Of a stretch of 64,000 nt of DNA, positions 1-8,095 are shown piece by piece. The stretch's first letter is position 1; the number at the start of each line of letters is the position of its first letter. This DNA comes from Bacillota bacterium (GTDB lineage Bacteria; Bacillota; Clostridia; Lachnospirales; Anaerotignaceae). Position numbers and translations under genes: made by a program. Under the pieces are notes generated by a model. The model was not told the origin of the DNA. It searched no databases and was given only the letters and a program-made list of their open reading frames with translations. The DNA lies in contig JAETUG010000003.1 of the NCBI GenBank assembly GCA_021768705.1, forward strand, positions 1 through 64,000. The letters are read 5' to 3'.

Positions 1-88
1 CCTTGAAGATAACGAGGTTGATAGGTTGGAGGTGTAAGCATGGCAACATGTTCAGCTGACCAATACTAATAGATCGAGGGCTTGACCT
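1..88 (+). rRNA. 23S ribosomal RNA, 3' end (partial)
   Basis: The first bases carry the conserved 3' terminal domain of bacterial 23S rRNA: TTCAGCTGACCAATACTAAT followed by GGCTTGACC, which pairs with the 5' end of the mature molecule. The 5' part lies outside the window; the exact 3' end is set by that closing helix and is approximate. No 5S rRNA is recognisable in the 75 bases before the tRNA cluster. Confidence 0.93.
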
Positions 89-163
89 AGTAAATTCGAT
101 TGAGATTGCAACTTGTATTCAGTTTTGAAGGTGTGATCCTACTCAAGTGGGAGGCCGTTATAC

Positions 164-239
164 AGGGGTATAGTTCAGCTGGTAGAGCGTTGGTCTCCAA
201 AACCAAATGTCGAGGGTTCGAATCCTTCTGCCCCTGCCA
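164..239 (+). tRNA. tRNA-Trp (anticodon CCA)
   Basis: Complete cloverleaf. The acceptor strand AGGGGTA pairs with TGCCCCT, the anticodon loop CTCCAAA gives CCA for tryptophan, and the T-arm is GGGTTCGAATCC. The 3' CCA is encoded. It lies in the same orientation as the rRNA, so it is probably the first of three tRNAs in the rRNA transcript. Confidence 0.95.
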
Positions 240-270
240 TTTTTTAAAAAACGATTCGCCATTTCTATAT

Positions 271-344
<74 letters not shown>

Positions 345-350
345 TTTTGT

Positions 351-423
351 GGAAGTTTAGCTCAGCTGGGAGAGCATCTGCCTTACAAGCAGAGGGTCAC
401 AGGTTCGAGCCCTGTAACTTCCA
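351..423 (+). tRNA. tRNA-Val (anticodon TAC)
   Basis: Complete cloverleaf. The acceptor GGAAGTT pairs with AACTTCC, the discriminator is A, the anticodon loop CTTACAA gives TAC for valine, and the T-arm is AGGTTCGAGCCCT. CCA is not encoded. It sits six bases after tRNA-Asp and is followed by a T-rich run. Confidence 0.95.
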
Positions 424-450
424 CTTTTTTTTATTTTAAAATGAAAGCAC

Positions 451-476
451 TAATGTAGTGGCGGCTTAAGAAAACA
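451..476 (+). repeat. Dispersed intergenic repeat, copy 1
   Basis: These 26 bases match 25 of 26 with positions 29421-29446. In both places the block ends with CTTAAGAAAACA, and a GTTTTCT-containing tail follows downstream. It lies in the 374-base gap between tRNA-Val and the next gene, where I see no coding sequence. Confidence 0.7.
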
Positions 477-556
477 GTATTTCAATTTTTTATTGATTTC
501 TTAAGTCACACTGCGAGGATGTTCCGTAATAAGAAAACACTTTGCAACAAAGAAAA

Positions 557-600
557 ATCGAAAGAAAAGCTTGGTTTCAAGCGTTTCTTTCGATTTTTTG
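557..600 (+). terminator. Intrinsic terminator (CGAAAGAAA family)
   Basis: A long hairpin: ATCGAAAGAAA pairs with TTTCTTTCGAT around a second inner stem GCTTG/CAAGC, followed by a run of T. It probably ends the rRNA-tRNA transcript. The outer stem is shared with terminators near 5908, 31660 and 44606. Confidence 0.8.
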
Positions 601-734
601 TTTTCTGATAGGGATTCATCTAAGACCAAGGCGGTTTTAGTGCTTTTTCATTGTATTTTTCATTATAAAAGAAATGCTTGAGACTGTCGGGCAGTACTTT
701 TTTGCGGCAGCGAAAAAGGAGAAAGAAAGGCTTT

Positions 735-765
735 TTGAGCGATTTCCTTTCAATTGTGATATAAT
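735..765 (+). promoter_or_regulatory. Candidate sigma-A promoter, extended -10
   Basis: TATAAT at 760-765 is preceded by TGA (extended -10). A weak -35 (TTGAGC, 735-740) lies 19 bases upstream. It is placed 33 bases before the start of the acyltransferase-like gene. Confidence 0.5.
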
Positions 766-797
766 AAGAAAAAGCTGCAAATAGGAGGGAAAGAAGG

Positions 798-1391
798 ATG
801 AGAAAAAGATACATTGAAAAAATAACAGTTATCCTTGGCATGCTGACCCTTCTATTCTTCCTTTTGGACGCCTATTTGCCATGGGGTGGTTGGTTTTCCC
901 CCTTTATTACGGCGGCAACGACTTTTTACCATTTTGCTGTACGTCTTCTGGTGGGAGTGGTAACGAGAATTTGTTTGCGAAAGAGGATACTGATAGAAAA
1001 CCCCTGGTTTACTTCCCGCAGTTGGGAAAAACCGTTTTACGAGACTCTGGGCGTGAAGAAATGGAAGAATAAGATGCCCACATACATACCCATGGATTTT
1101 TCTTTGAAAGCGCATACACCGGCGGAAGTGATTCAAAACATGTGCATCGCAGAGGTGGGGCATGAAATCAATGTGATTTGCAGCTTCTTGCCCCTGTTTT
1201 ATGCGCTCTTTCAGCCACGGCTGCGGCAGGACTGGATTATTTTTGCCGTTACAGGCATTTTTGCTTTGGGGGCAGAAGTGCCTTTTATATTGATGCAGCG
1301 ATATAACCGCCCCCGCATGATTGCGTTGCAGGGGGCTTGGGAAAGAAGAAGAGAAAATCGAGAGGAGGAAAAACATGCAGTCGAATTGTGA
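798..1391 (+). CDS. CrtO-like glycosyl-diaponeurosporenoate acyltransferase family membrane protein
   Basis: A 197-residue membrane protein. It shows the signature pieces of the CrtO acyltransferase family: RSWEKPFYETLGVKKWK near residue 75, AEVGHEIN near 118, and a C-terminal QRYNRPR. Hydrophobic segments lie near residues 9-28, 35-57, 125-140 and 147-166. In staphylococci this family acylates a carotenoid glycoside at the membrane, but no carotenoid genes are visible here, so the substrate is unknown. RBS AGGAGGG precedes the ATG. The last 17 bases overlap the next gene, suggesting co-translation. Confidence 0.7.
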   Translation: MRKRYIEKITVILGMLTLLFFLLDAYLPWGGWFSPFITAATTFYHFAVRLLVGVVTRICLRKRILIENPWFTSRSWEKPFYETLGVKKWKNKMPTYIPMDFSLKAHTPAEVIQNMCIAEVGHEINVICSFLPLFYALFQPRLRQDWIIFAVTGIFALGAEVPFILMQRYNRPRMIALQGAWERRRENREEEKHAVEL

Positions 1392-1554
1392 AACTTGTAT
1401 GTATTTTGGATATGATGAGGAATTTGAGGAATATTTTTGCGAGGTGAATCTGGACGAGGATGAAATGGAAAAATTCCTGACAGATTCTTTTCAGGGAGGA
1501 TGTCCTTATTATCGCCTGGAGGATGAATATAAAACGGTTCGAAAACAAATGTAA
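1375..1554 (+). CDS. DUF6472 family small cysteine-rich protein
   Basis: A 59-residue acidic protein with four cysteines: a CETC pair near the N-terminus, one in YFCEVNLDEDEM, and one in GGCPYYR. This pattern and the ending EYKTVRKQM match my recollection of the DUF6472 family, which is widespread in Lachnospiraceae and has no known function. The cysteines could bind a metal. The start ATG follows GAGGAGG and overlaps the end of the preceding gene in another frame. Confidence 0.75.
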   Translation: MQSNCETCMYFGYDEEFEEYFCEVNLDEDEMEKFLTDSFQGGCPYYRLEDEYKTVRKQM

Positions 1555-1650
1555 GCAGTTTATGTACTTAATTTTGCTGTCGGGCAGGAGGATCAGCGTT
1601 TGTAAAGCTGCTGAATAACAAAAATGATTACAAAAAAGAAAAGCACAAAT

Positions 1651-1679
1651 AAAAAAGAGACCGCAAGGTCTCCTTTTTA
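1651..1679. terminator. Bidirectional terminator
   Basis: GAGACC-GCAA-GGTCTC hairpin with A-run before and T-run after. It lies between the convergent DUF6472 gene and the minus-strand gene, overlapping the latter's stop codon. Confidence 0.85.
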
Positions 1680-2276
1680 TTTATGACGTTCAAATGTGAC
1701 TGCATATGCACCTAAAATCTGCTCACACTGGATGGCTGCGGCAATTTCGGGCGAAAGTGCTTGTTTTTTATACTGCTGTTTGGGTTCTGTGGGAATAGCG
1801 GGGATAGATTTTCCATCTATACTGATGCCGTGGGCATTTCCATCGGTAAAGTTCCATGCAAAAGAGCAATTGCAGAATTCTTTATTGGTATCAATTTTTT
1901 CTGCAGGGACGAACTCCATGGTCTTTCCGAGAAAAAAACAGCCGTCATTGTCTTTTTCGGCAGGGCAGCCGCCTACGATGCCGACACGGGTATAAGAGAT
2001 ATCGAGGAATGGAGAAAGAAAAGAAGTGACAGCTCCGGTTTTTTCGTAGGAAAGATTTGTTGTGTCGCTTTCCCAATGGGCGATATTCAGCCAACCCCGT
2101 TTGCCATGGGCTGCAACGGGTGTATTGAATTCCAGATAGACGGTTTCTTCGGTATTTGTACGGATTTCCACATTGATGCGCAGGACAGGTCTGAGAGATG
2201 CAAAGCCCTCCGGCAGCATAGCTCGCAGACGATCCTGTTCCACGCGATATGCCATAACAAATTGTTCAACTTTCAT
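1677..2276 (-). CDS. Conserved hypothetical protein, possibly acetoacetate-decarboxylase-like fold
   Basis: 199 residues, no signal peptide or membrane segment. It starts MKVEQFVMAYRVEQDRLRAM and contains RVGIVGGCPAEKDNDGCFF, a stretch I associate with a conserved uncharacterised clostridial family. The alternating beta-strand pattern and a start that looks like a ligand-volume domain resemble acetoacetate-decarboxylase-like barrels, but no catalytic lysine can be assigned. It is encoded alone and convergent with the upstream pair. Confidence 0.6.
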   Translation of the reverse strand: MKVEQFVMAYRVEQDRLRAMLPEGFASLRPVLRINVEIRTNTEETVYLEFNTPVAAHGKRGWLNIAHWESDTTNLSYEKTGAVTSFLSPFLDISYTRVGIVGGCPAEKDNDGCFFLGKTMEFVPAEKIDTNKEFCNCSFAWNFTDGNAHGISIDGKSIPAIPTEPKQQYKKQALSPEIAAAIQCEQILGAYAVTFERHK

Positions 2277-2399
2277 TGGATATTCCCCCCTTTTTCTTTA
2301 GTGTAGGAGGAGAGATGGAAGAAGTCAAGAGAATTCTGATGAAAAAGCAGGAAACGGGTATACTAGGAAAAACAGGAGCGAGAATCAGGAGGGATGGAT

Positions 2400-3326
2400 T
2401 TGATTTACACACTGACAGTGAATCCTTCGGTGGATTATGTGGTGCAGATGGAAGAATTCCGACCGGGCATGGTGAACCGTGCCATGGGGGAGGCGGTCTT
2501 TTCCGGTGGAAAGGGCATCAACGTAGCCATTATTTTGCAGAATCTAGGGGTAGCCAATCGGGCTTTGGGATTTCTGGCAGGCTTTACAGGGGATTTCATT
2601 GAAGCAGACCTAAAGGAACAGGGCTGTCGGACGGATTTCGTGCGTCTTGCCAAGGGATTTTCCCGCATCAATGTGAAGCTGAAGGGCCAGGAGGAAAGCG
2701 AGATCAACGGTGGCGGGCCTGCGGTGGATCAGGCGGCTATGGAACAGCTTTTGGAGAAGATCAACGCCTTGCAGAAAGGAGATATGTTCATCATTTCCGG
2801 CAGCATCCCTCCATCCTTACCCAAGGATTTTTATGAAAAGATACTGGATCTGTTGGAAGGACGGGGGATCTATACGGTGGTGGATGCCACGGGAGAGGTG
2901 CTGCTGAAAACCCTGCGATATGAGCCTTTTCTCATCAAACCCAACCATCAGGAGCTGGAAGAACTGGCACAAAGCAGGCTTTTCACCCGAGAAGAGATCA
3001 TTGCGCAAGGGAAACGGTTGCAGGAAATGGGGGCGAAAAATGTGCTCATTTCTCTGGCGGCAGAGGGGGCAGTCCTGCTGACTTCTGATGGGGATACTTT
3101 ATTTGCAGAAGCACCCCGAGGAAAGGTGGTCAATTCCGTGGGGGCAGGAGATTCCATGGTAGGCGGCTTTGTGGCAGGCTGGCTGAAAACGGGCAGCTAT
3201 AAGGAGGCCTTGGGCTGGGGCGTTGCGGCAGGGAGTGCCAGTGCCTTTTGCGAAGCATTGGCAACAGGGGAAGAAATTCGAAGGTTATACGATGAAAAAA
3301 TAAAAATAACCAGCGGGACGGTATAG
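2400..3326 (+). CDS. fruK: 1-phosphofructokinase
   Basis: PfkB-family sugar kinase, 308 residues, phosphorylating fructose 1-phosphate to fructose 1,6-bisphosphate in the cytoplasm. Visible motifs are IYTLTVNPSVDY at the N-terminus, the substrate/nucleotide signature SGGKGINVA, and the catalytic GAGDSMVGGF near residue 250. I place the start at TTG 2400. The AGGAGGG at 2387-2393 is six bases upstream of it and the protein then begins MIYT like other family members, whereas the ATG at 2394 abuts the ribosome site. The PTS gene follows 35 bases later. No DeoR-type FruR gene is next to the operon. Confidence 0.9.
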   Translation: MIYTLTVNPSVDYVVQMEEFRPGMVNRAMGEAVFSGGKGINVAIILQNLGVANRALGFLAGFTGDFIEADLKEQGCRTDFVRLAKGFSRINVKLKGQEESEINGGGPAVDQAAMEQLLEKINALQKGDMFIISGSIPPSLPKDFYEKILDLLEGRGIYTVVDATGEVLLKTLRYEPFLIKPNHQELEELAQSRLFTREEIIAQGKRLQEMGAKNVLISLAAEGAVLLTSDGDTLFAEAPRGKVVNSVGAGDSMVGGFVAGWLKTGSYKEALGWGVAAGSASAFCEALATGEEIRRLYDEKIKITSGTV

Positions 3327-3361
3327 TTCCTTCGGGAAGCAGACCGCTGAAGGAGGCCAAT

Positions 3362-5239
3362 ATGAGGATTTCGGAACTGTTGCAAAAAGAAAGCATTGCC
3401 ATCGGGAAGAAGCCACGGGGGAAGGCTGCTGCCATCGACCAGCTGGTGGAACTACTGGCGAAAGGCGGCAATCTGAAGGATAAAGGAAAATTCAAGCAGG
3501 CCATTCTGGAAAGAGAGAAGCTTTCTACCACGGGTATTGGGGAAGGAATTGCCATCCCCCACGGGAAAAGCAATGCCGTGAAACGGGCAGCATTGGCGGC
3601 TATGGTGGTGCCCGAAGGGGTGGATTTTGAGAGTGCCGACGGGCAGGCAGCCCATTTGCTGTTTATGATCGCTGTTCCGGAAAATGGGGCTGATCTGCAT
3701 CTGGAAGTGCTGGAACGGCTAGCGGCCATGCTGATGGATGAGGATTTTCGAATCAAGCTGATGGAGGCGAAACATCCTTCCGATTTTTTAAAGATCATCT
3801 CTGCAGAAGAGGAAAAACGTTTTGCAAAGCCGGAAGAAAAGGAACAGGTTGGATATGATATTTTGGCTGTGACTGCCTGTCCCACAGGTATTGCCCATAC
3901 CTTTATGGCGGCGGAAAGCTTGGAAAACAAGGCAAGAGAAATGGGCATCACCATCAAAGTAGAAACCAATGGCAGCGGCGGTGCGAAAAACGTGCTGACG
4001 GCACAGGAGATCAAAGAGGCCAAAGGCATTATCATTGCGGCGGATAAGAATGTGGAAATGGCAAGATTCCGCGGGAAAAAAGTGCTGCAGGTGCCTGTGA
4101 CGGAGGGCATCCGCAAGCCGGATGTCCTTTTGAGCAAGATCATACAGGGGGAAGCACCTCTATACGGCGGCGGAACAGAGAAGGAAGCGTCCAGCTCAGA
4201 AGAAGAAAAGAGGAGCACAGGCAATAAAGTGTATCGAGACCTGATGAACGGGGTTTCTCATATGCTGCCCTTCGTCATTGGTGGCGGTATCCTGATCGCA
4301 TTGGCTTTTCTGCTGGATGATTACAGCATCAACCCTGCCAATTTCGGCTCCAATCTGCCACGAGCGGCCTTTTTCAAAGCCATTGGGGATGCCGCCTTTG
4401 GCTTTATGCTGCCCATTCTGGCAGGCTATATCGCCATGAGCATTGGGGACAGACCTGCCCTTGCGCCGGGCTTTGTGGGGGGCTTTCTGGCAAAGGAGGG
4501 CGGCAGCGGCTTTTTGGGGGCGTTGCTGGCAGGCTTTGCGGCAGGATATCTGATCCTTGGTCTGCGGAAGATTTTTGAAAAGCTGCCCCGTTCTTTGGAG
4601 GGTATCAAGTCTATTTTGCTCTATCCTGTGTTTGGTATCTTCCTCATGGGCGCACTCATTCAAATCATTATCAATCCCCCTGTGGCATGGCTGAATGAGG
4701 CATTGTATGGCATGCTGGCACGGATGGGCACCAGCAGCCGTGTGCTTTTGGGCATCGTTCTGGGGGGCATGATGAGTGTGGATATGGGCGGACCGATCAA
4801 TAAAGCGGCATATGTATTCGGTACAGCTTCTTTAGCCAGCGATGAATTTCAGATCATGGCGGCAGTTATGGCGGGGGGCATGGTACCGCCTCTGGCGTTG
4901 GCTTTGGCGGTGTTTTTCTTCCGCAAAAAGTTTAGCGAAAAAGAAAGACAGTCGGGTCTGGCGAATCTGATTATGGGGGCATGCTTTATCACGGAAGGGG
5001 CCATCCCCTTTGCGGCGGCGGATCCCCTGCGGGTAATTCCTTCCTGTATCATTGGCTCGGCAGTGGCAGGAGGGCTAAGTATGTTTTTCGGCTGCGCCTT
5101 GCGGGCACCCCATGGCGGGGTTTTTGTTCTGCCTGTCATCAGCCATCCCTTTGGCTTTCTGGCAGCAGTCATCATTGGCGCAGTGGCAGGGATGCTGCTG
5201 CTGGGGCTTTTGAAAAAGAATACGGCGCAGACTGATTGA
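3362..5239 (+). CDS. fruA: PTS fructose transporter subunit IIABC
   Basis: 625 residues. It imports fructose and delivers fructose 1-phosphate, the substrate of the upstream kinase. Domain order: EIIA about 1-147 with the phosphorylated His67 in AIPHGKS; EIIB about 165-265 with Cys173 in VTACPTGIAHTF; EIIC membrane domain about 295-620 with many hydrophobic helices and the GGPINKAAYVFG and FITEGAIPFAA motifs typical of fructose EIIC. RBS is AAGGAGG. All three catalytic units are intact, so only the general proteins EI and HPr are needed from elsewhere. Confidence 0.95.
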   Translation: MRISELLQKESIAIGKKPRGKAAAIDQLVELLAKGGNLKDKGKFKQAILEREKLSTTGIGEGIAIPHGKSNAVKRAALAAMVVPEGVDFESADGQAAHLLFMIAVPENGADLHLEVLERLAAMLMDEDFRIKLMEAKHPSDFLKIISAEEEKRFAKPEEKEQVGYDILAVTACPTGIAHTFMAAESLENKAREMGITIKVETNGSGGAKNVLTAQEIKEAKGIIIAADKNVEMARFRGKKVLQVPVTEGIRKPDVLLSKIIQGEAPLYGGGTEKEASSSEEEKRSTGNKVYRDLMNGVSHMLPFVIGGGILIALAFLLDDYSINPANFGSNLPRAAFFKAIGDAAFGFMLPILAGYIAMSIGDRPALAPGFVGGFLAKEGGSGFLGALLAGFAAGYLILGLRKIFEKLPRSLEGIKSILLYPVFGIFLMGALIQIIINPPVAWLNEALYGMLARMGTSSRVLLGIVLGGMMSVDMGGPINKAAYVFGTASLASDEFQIMAAVMAGGMVPPLALALAVFFFRKKFSEKERQSGLANLIMGACFITEGAIPFAAADPLRVIPSCIIGSAVAGGLSMFFGCALRAPHGGVFVLPVISHPFGFLAAVIIGAVAGMLLLGLLKKNTAQTD

Positions 5240-5261
5240 AAAATTTACCATAGAAATAATC

Positions 5262-5290
5262 TTGCACCTTTTTGTCGAATCTCGTATACT
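5262..5290 (+). promoter_or_regulatory. Sigma-A promoter for the signal peptidase gene
   Basis: TTGCAC (5262-5267), 17-base spacer, TATACT (5285-5290). It lies just after fruA and drives the next gene separately. Confidence 0.75.
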
Positions 5291-5350
5291 AATATGGAAA
5301 GAGAGACAAAAAATGACTTTCGATGAAAAAAAGAGCAAGGTTGGGATAAT

Positions 5351-5851
5351 GTGCAAGAATCATTACAAGAATGGGGAAAAGCGATCCTGCGGGCAGCCAT
5401 CATCATTGTGGCACTGTTTTTTTTCTGCTGGCCCATGCGTTTGATGGGCAGTTCCATGGAGCCAACCATGGGAGACGGCGAAATCGTGCTGATGAATCGA
5501 TTGGCGGCACTGCAGAGGGATTATGAAAAGGGCGATATCGTCATGTTCCATTATTATGATGGAGACGGCAGCAAGACCGTGGTAAAACGCATCATTGCCA
5601 CGGAAGGGGACACCATTCGTATTTTGGAGGATGGCGTGGAAGTGAACGGAGACCTTTTGCAGGAGGACTATGTTGACGGCGTGACCGATGGACTGGTGGA
5701 TATGACAGTGCCGAAGAATACGGTATTTGTGATGGGGGATAACCGCCAGAGCAGCTATGACAGCCGCAATATGGGCGTTATTTCCTGTGAGGATTTGAAG
5801 GGAAAGGTATTTTTCCGCATCTATCCGTTCCATGAATTTGGCAAAATATAA
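5351..5851 (+). CDS. lepB: Signal peptidase I
   Basis: Type I signal peptidase, 166 residues, cleaving signal peptides on the outer face of the membrane. One N-terminal membrane anchor (about 12-30) precedes the catalytic Ser35 in GSSMEPTM; the general base is Lys79 in VVKRIIATEGD; the later box GDNRQSSYDSR is intact. The start is GTG with only a weak ribosome site. An ATG with a reasonable upstream purine run at 5313 lies in another frame and runs through the same region, so a small frameshift at the N-terminus cannot be excluded. It has its own promoter and terminator. Confidence 0.88.
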   Translation: MQESLQEWGKAILRAAIIIVALFFFCWPMRLMGSSMEPTMGDGEIVLMNRLAALQRDYEKGDIVMFHYYDGDGSKTVVKRIIATEGDTIRILEDGVEVNGDLLQEDYVDGVTDGLVDMTVPKNTVFVMGDNRQSSYDSRNMGVISCEDLKGKVFFRIYPFHEFGKI

Positions 5852-5907
5852 GGAAGAAAAGCACATTCCATGCAGTGGGCTTAAAAACATTTTGTAAAAA
5901 TGAAAGA

Positions 5908-5949
5908 CCGAAAGAAATCTTGATGAGAAAGAGTTCTTTCGGTTTTTTG
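5908..5949 (+). terminator. Intrinsic terminator (CGAAAGAAA family)
   Basis: CCGAAAGAA pairs with TTCTTTCGG, followed by a T-run. The downstream tail GTTTTCTTATGAGGACTCCT resembles those after the copies at 557 and 29421. Confidence 0.8.
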
Positions 5950-6086
5950 TTTTCTTATGAGGACTCCTCAGAAAGAGTGTACCTTTTATGCGAGATTGTC
6001 ATGAAATATATGTAAAACATGCGTTTTTCTTATTGTATTTTTTGTGGTACAGTAATGGTATCAATTTTGTAAGGGAAGTGAAACAG

Positions 6087-6983
6087 ATGAGAAAAGATTT
6101 GTGGAAATATATTGCCGCACTGCTTTTGTTTGGTTCCAATGGCATTGTGGCCAGCCATATCCACCTGTCCAGCTATGAGATCGTTTTTCTGCGGTCGGGA
6201 ATCGGGGGACTGGCACTTCTGCTGCTCTTTTTATTGCTGCGCCAAAAGAGGAATGCCCTGCGCTATAAAAAGGAATTTATGTTTCTGGGACTGGCAGGAA
6301 TGGCTATGGGTGCCAATTGGATGTTTCTTTACGAAGCTTATCAGCAGGTGGGCGTGGGGACAGCGACACTGCTGTGTTATTGTGGGCCCATGATCGTCAT
6401 GGCGTTGGGGCGGATCTTCTTTCAGGAGAAATTGACAAAAAAGAAATGTATTGGCTTTTTAGCGGTATTTTTGGGGATTGTGTGTATCAATGGGCAGGCC
6501 TTTCAGGAGGGCAAGACCCTTTGGGGGTTGTTCTGCGGCGTGATGTCGGCGGTGATGTATGCAGTGCTTGTGATTGCCAATAAAAAAGCGGAGCATATTA
6601 CCGGATTGGAAAACGCTGTGTGGCAGACGGTATGCAGTTTTCTGGTGGTGGCGGTATTTCTGCTTTCCAGACAGGGCATATCGTTGGAGATACCAAAGGG
6701 AGATTGGATGCCCATAGTGCAGCTGGGGCTTTTGAATACGGGCATCGGTTGTTATTTATATTTTTCTGCCATGGGGCGGCTGTCGGTGCAGACGGTAGCC
6801 ATCTGCGGCTATCTGGAGCCCCTTTCGGCAGTGGTGCTTTCGGCGGTTTTGCTGCAGGAGGGCATGGCCCCCATGCAGGCGGCAGGGGCGGTGCTGATTT
6901 TGGGCGGTGCTATGTATGCAGAACTGGCAGGAAAAAGAGCCAGAGAAAAAACAGAGGAAACGATGGAATATATCAGGATATAA
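6087..6983 (+). CDS. EamA/DMT-family transporter
   Basis: 298 residues, ten predicted membrane segments in two tandem five-helix EamA halves, the usual architecture of drug/metabolite exporters. The first half contains LRSGIGGLALLLLF and YCGPMIVMALGRIFFQEKL. The second contains GLLNTGIGCYLYFSAM and YLEPLSAVVLSAVLLQE, the repeat of the family's LEP motif. The substrate cannot be read. The start ATG at 6087 follows AAGGGAAGTG. The gene is convergent with a LysR-type regulator, with a shared terminator between them. Confidence 0.85.
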   Translation: MRKDLWKYIAALLLFGSNGIVASHIHLSSYEIVFLRSGIGGLALLLLFLLLRQKRNALRYKKEFMFLGLAGMAMGANWMFLYEAYQQVGVGTATLLCYCGPMIVMALGRIFFQEKLTKKKCIGFLAVFLGIVCINGQAFQEGKTLWGLFCGVMSAVMYAVLVIANKKAEHITGLENAVWQTVCSFLVVAVFLLSRQGISLEIPKGDWMPIVQLGLLNTGIGCYLYFSAMGRLSVQTVAICGYLEPLSAVVLSAVLLQEGMAPMQAAGAVLILGGAMYAELAGKRAREKTEETMEYIRI

Positions 6984-6989
6984 AGCAGG

Positions 6990-7020
6990 AAAGCCTACCG
7001 ATGTTTCGGCAGGCTTTTTT
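6990..7020. terminator. Terminator between transporter and LysR gene
   Basis: AAAGCCTACCGA pairs with TTCGGCAGGCTTT, followed by T6. It serves the EamA gene; the A-run upstream in the reverse sense also allows termination of the convergent gene. Confidence 0.8.
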
Positions 7021-7879
7021 AGCGGTAGGAGAGATATTCCAGAAAGCGTTTTACCGCCGGAGGAGCGGTTTTCCGATCCCGCAGGGCAAGACCAATGTTC
7101 CGATGGATGGGCGTTTCCAGTTCCTTGATCGCCACTCCATAAGGATTGCGCCGCAAAATCAGGCGGGGCAGCAGGCTGACCCCCAGTCCACATTCTACCA
7201 TGGAAAGAACGGCATAATCGTCCCATGTGGTGAAGTGGACATTGGGGGAAAGGTTATGCTGACGGAAAAAGTCTGCGATTTCTGTGTTTTTATCCTTTTC
7301 CAGAAGCAGAAAGGATTCTTGGCACAGGTCTTTCAGGGAGACAGACTCCCCCTCTGCCAAGGGGTGGTTTTTCGGCAGGATCGCCAGAAAATCATCCTGT
7401 TCCAGAAAAATGGTGTCCAATTCCTGCAGGGTGGGCAGACGCAGAAAGCCGCAGTCCACCCGTCCCTCCTGGATCCATCCTTCGATCTCTTTATAATCTC
7501 CCAGAAGCAACTCATATTCGATATCGGGATAATCCTTTTGGAACGCCTTGATGATATTGGGCAGCCAATGGGTGGCAACACTGGAAAAAGTACCGATGCG
7601 GATGAGACCTGTTTCCAGTCCCTTCAGATCATCTGCTTGCTGCTGCAGGGATTGATAGGCACTGCAGAGGGCTTTTATCTGAGGGAATAGCTTGATGCCT
7701 TCGGAGGTCAGGCGGACACCGCCCCGTCCCCGTTCCAGCAGGGAAAGCTCCAGTTCCTTTTCCACCTCCTGTATCATACGGCTGACACCGGATTGGGAAT
7801 AGGAAAGGGCTTCGGCGGCTTTGGTGATGCTGCCATATTCAATGGTTTTCAAAAAGGCTTGATATTTCTGGATATCCAT
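7019..7879 (-). CDS. LysR-family transcriptional regulator
   Basis: 286 residues. The N-terminal winged helix-turn-helix is typical (AFLKTIEYGSITKAAEAL followed by SQSGVSRMIQEVEKEL). A periplasmic-binding-like effector domain runs from about 90 to the end (RIGTFSSVATHWLPNIIKAF). I chose the ATG at 7879, preceded by GGAAAGGA; longer upstream readings lack family similarity. The effector is unknown. It faces the EamA exporter tail to tail, a frequent but not decisive hint of functional linkage. Confidence 0.88.
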   Translation of the reverse strand: MDIQKYQAFLKTIEYGSITKAAEALSYSQSGVSRMIQEVEKELELSLLERGRGGVRLTSEGIKLFPQIKALCSAYQSLQQQADDLKGLETGLIRIGTFSSVATHWLPNIIKAFQKDYPDIEYELLLGDYKEIEGWIQEGRVDCGFLRLPTLQELDTIFLEQDDFLAILPKNHPLAEGESVSLKDLCQESFLLLEKDKNTEIADFFRQHNLSPNVHFTTWDDYAVLSMVECGLGVSLLPRLILRRNPYGVAIKELETPIHRNIGLALRDRKTAPPAVKRFLEYLSYR

Positions 7880-8095
7880 GGGAGTGTTCCTTTCCTGCAG
7901 AATTTTCATATAAGATAAAAAATACTGCACAAATACGCATATTTTCTTCATCCTACAGGAGAAAAACAGATTTGGCAAGGGCAAAAGGACGGAAATGCCC
8001 TTCTTTTTTGCATAAAACCCACTTCCTTTCATATATTTGCATAGAGACAAAGGGTGGATTTGTTAGGACATTCTTTTATGAATAGGAGGGTTTTT

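Noticed and set aside
89-163. Possible 5S rRNA after the 23S end
   Set aside because: Only 75 bases, and none of the 5S core words (such as CCGAAC or the CGGTG terminal helix) can be found.
2315-2602. Plus-strand frame with a good AGGAGG starting at 2315 and overlapping fruK
   Set aside because: The translation loses any protein-like character once it enters fruK in another frame; it may be a short leader peptide at most.
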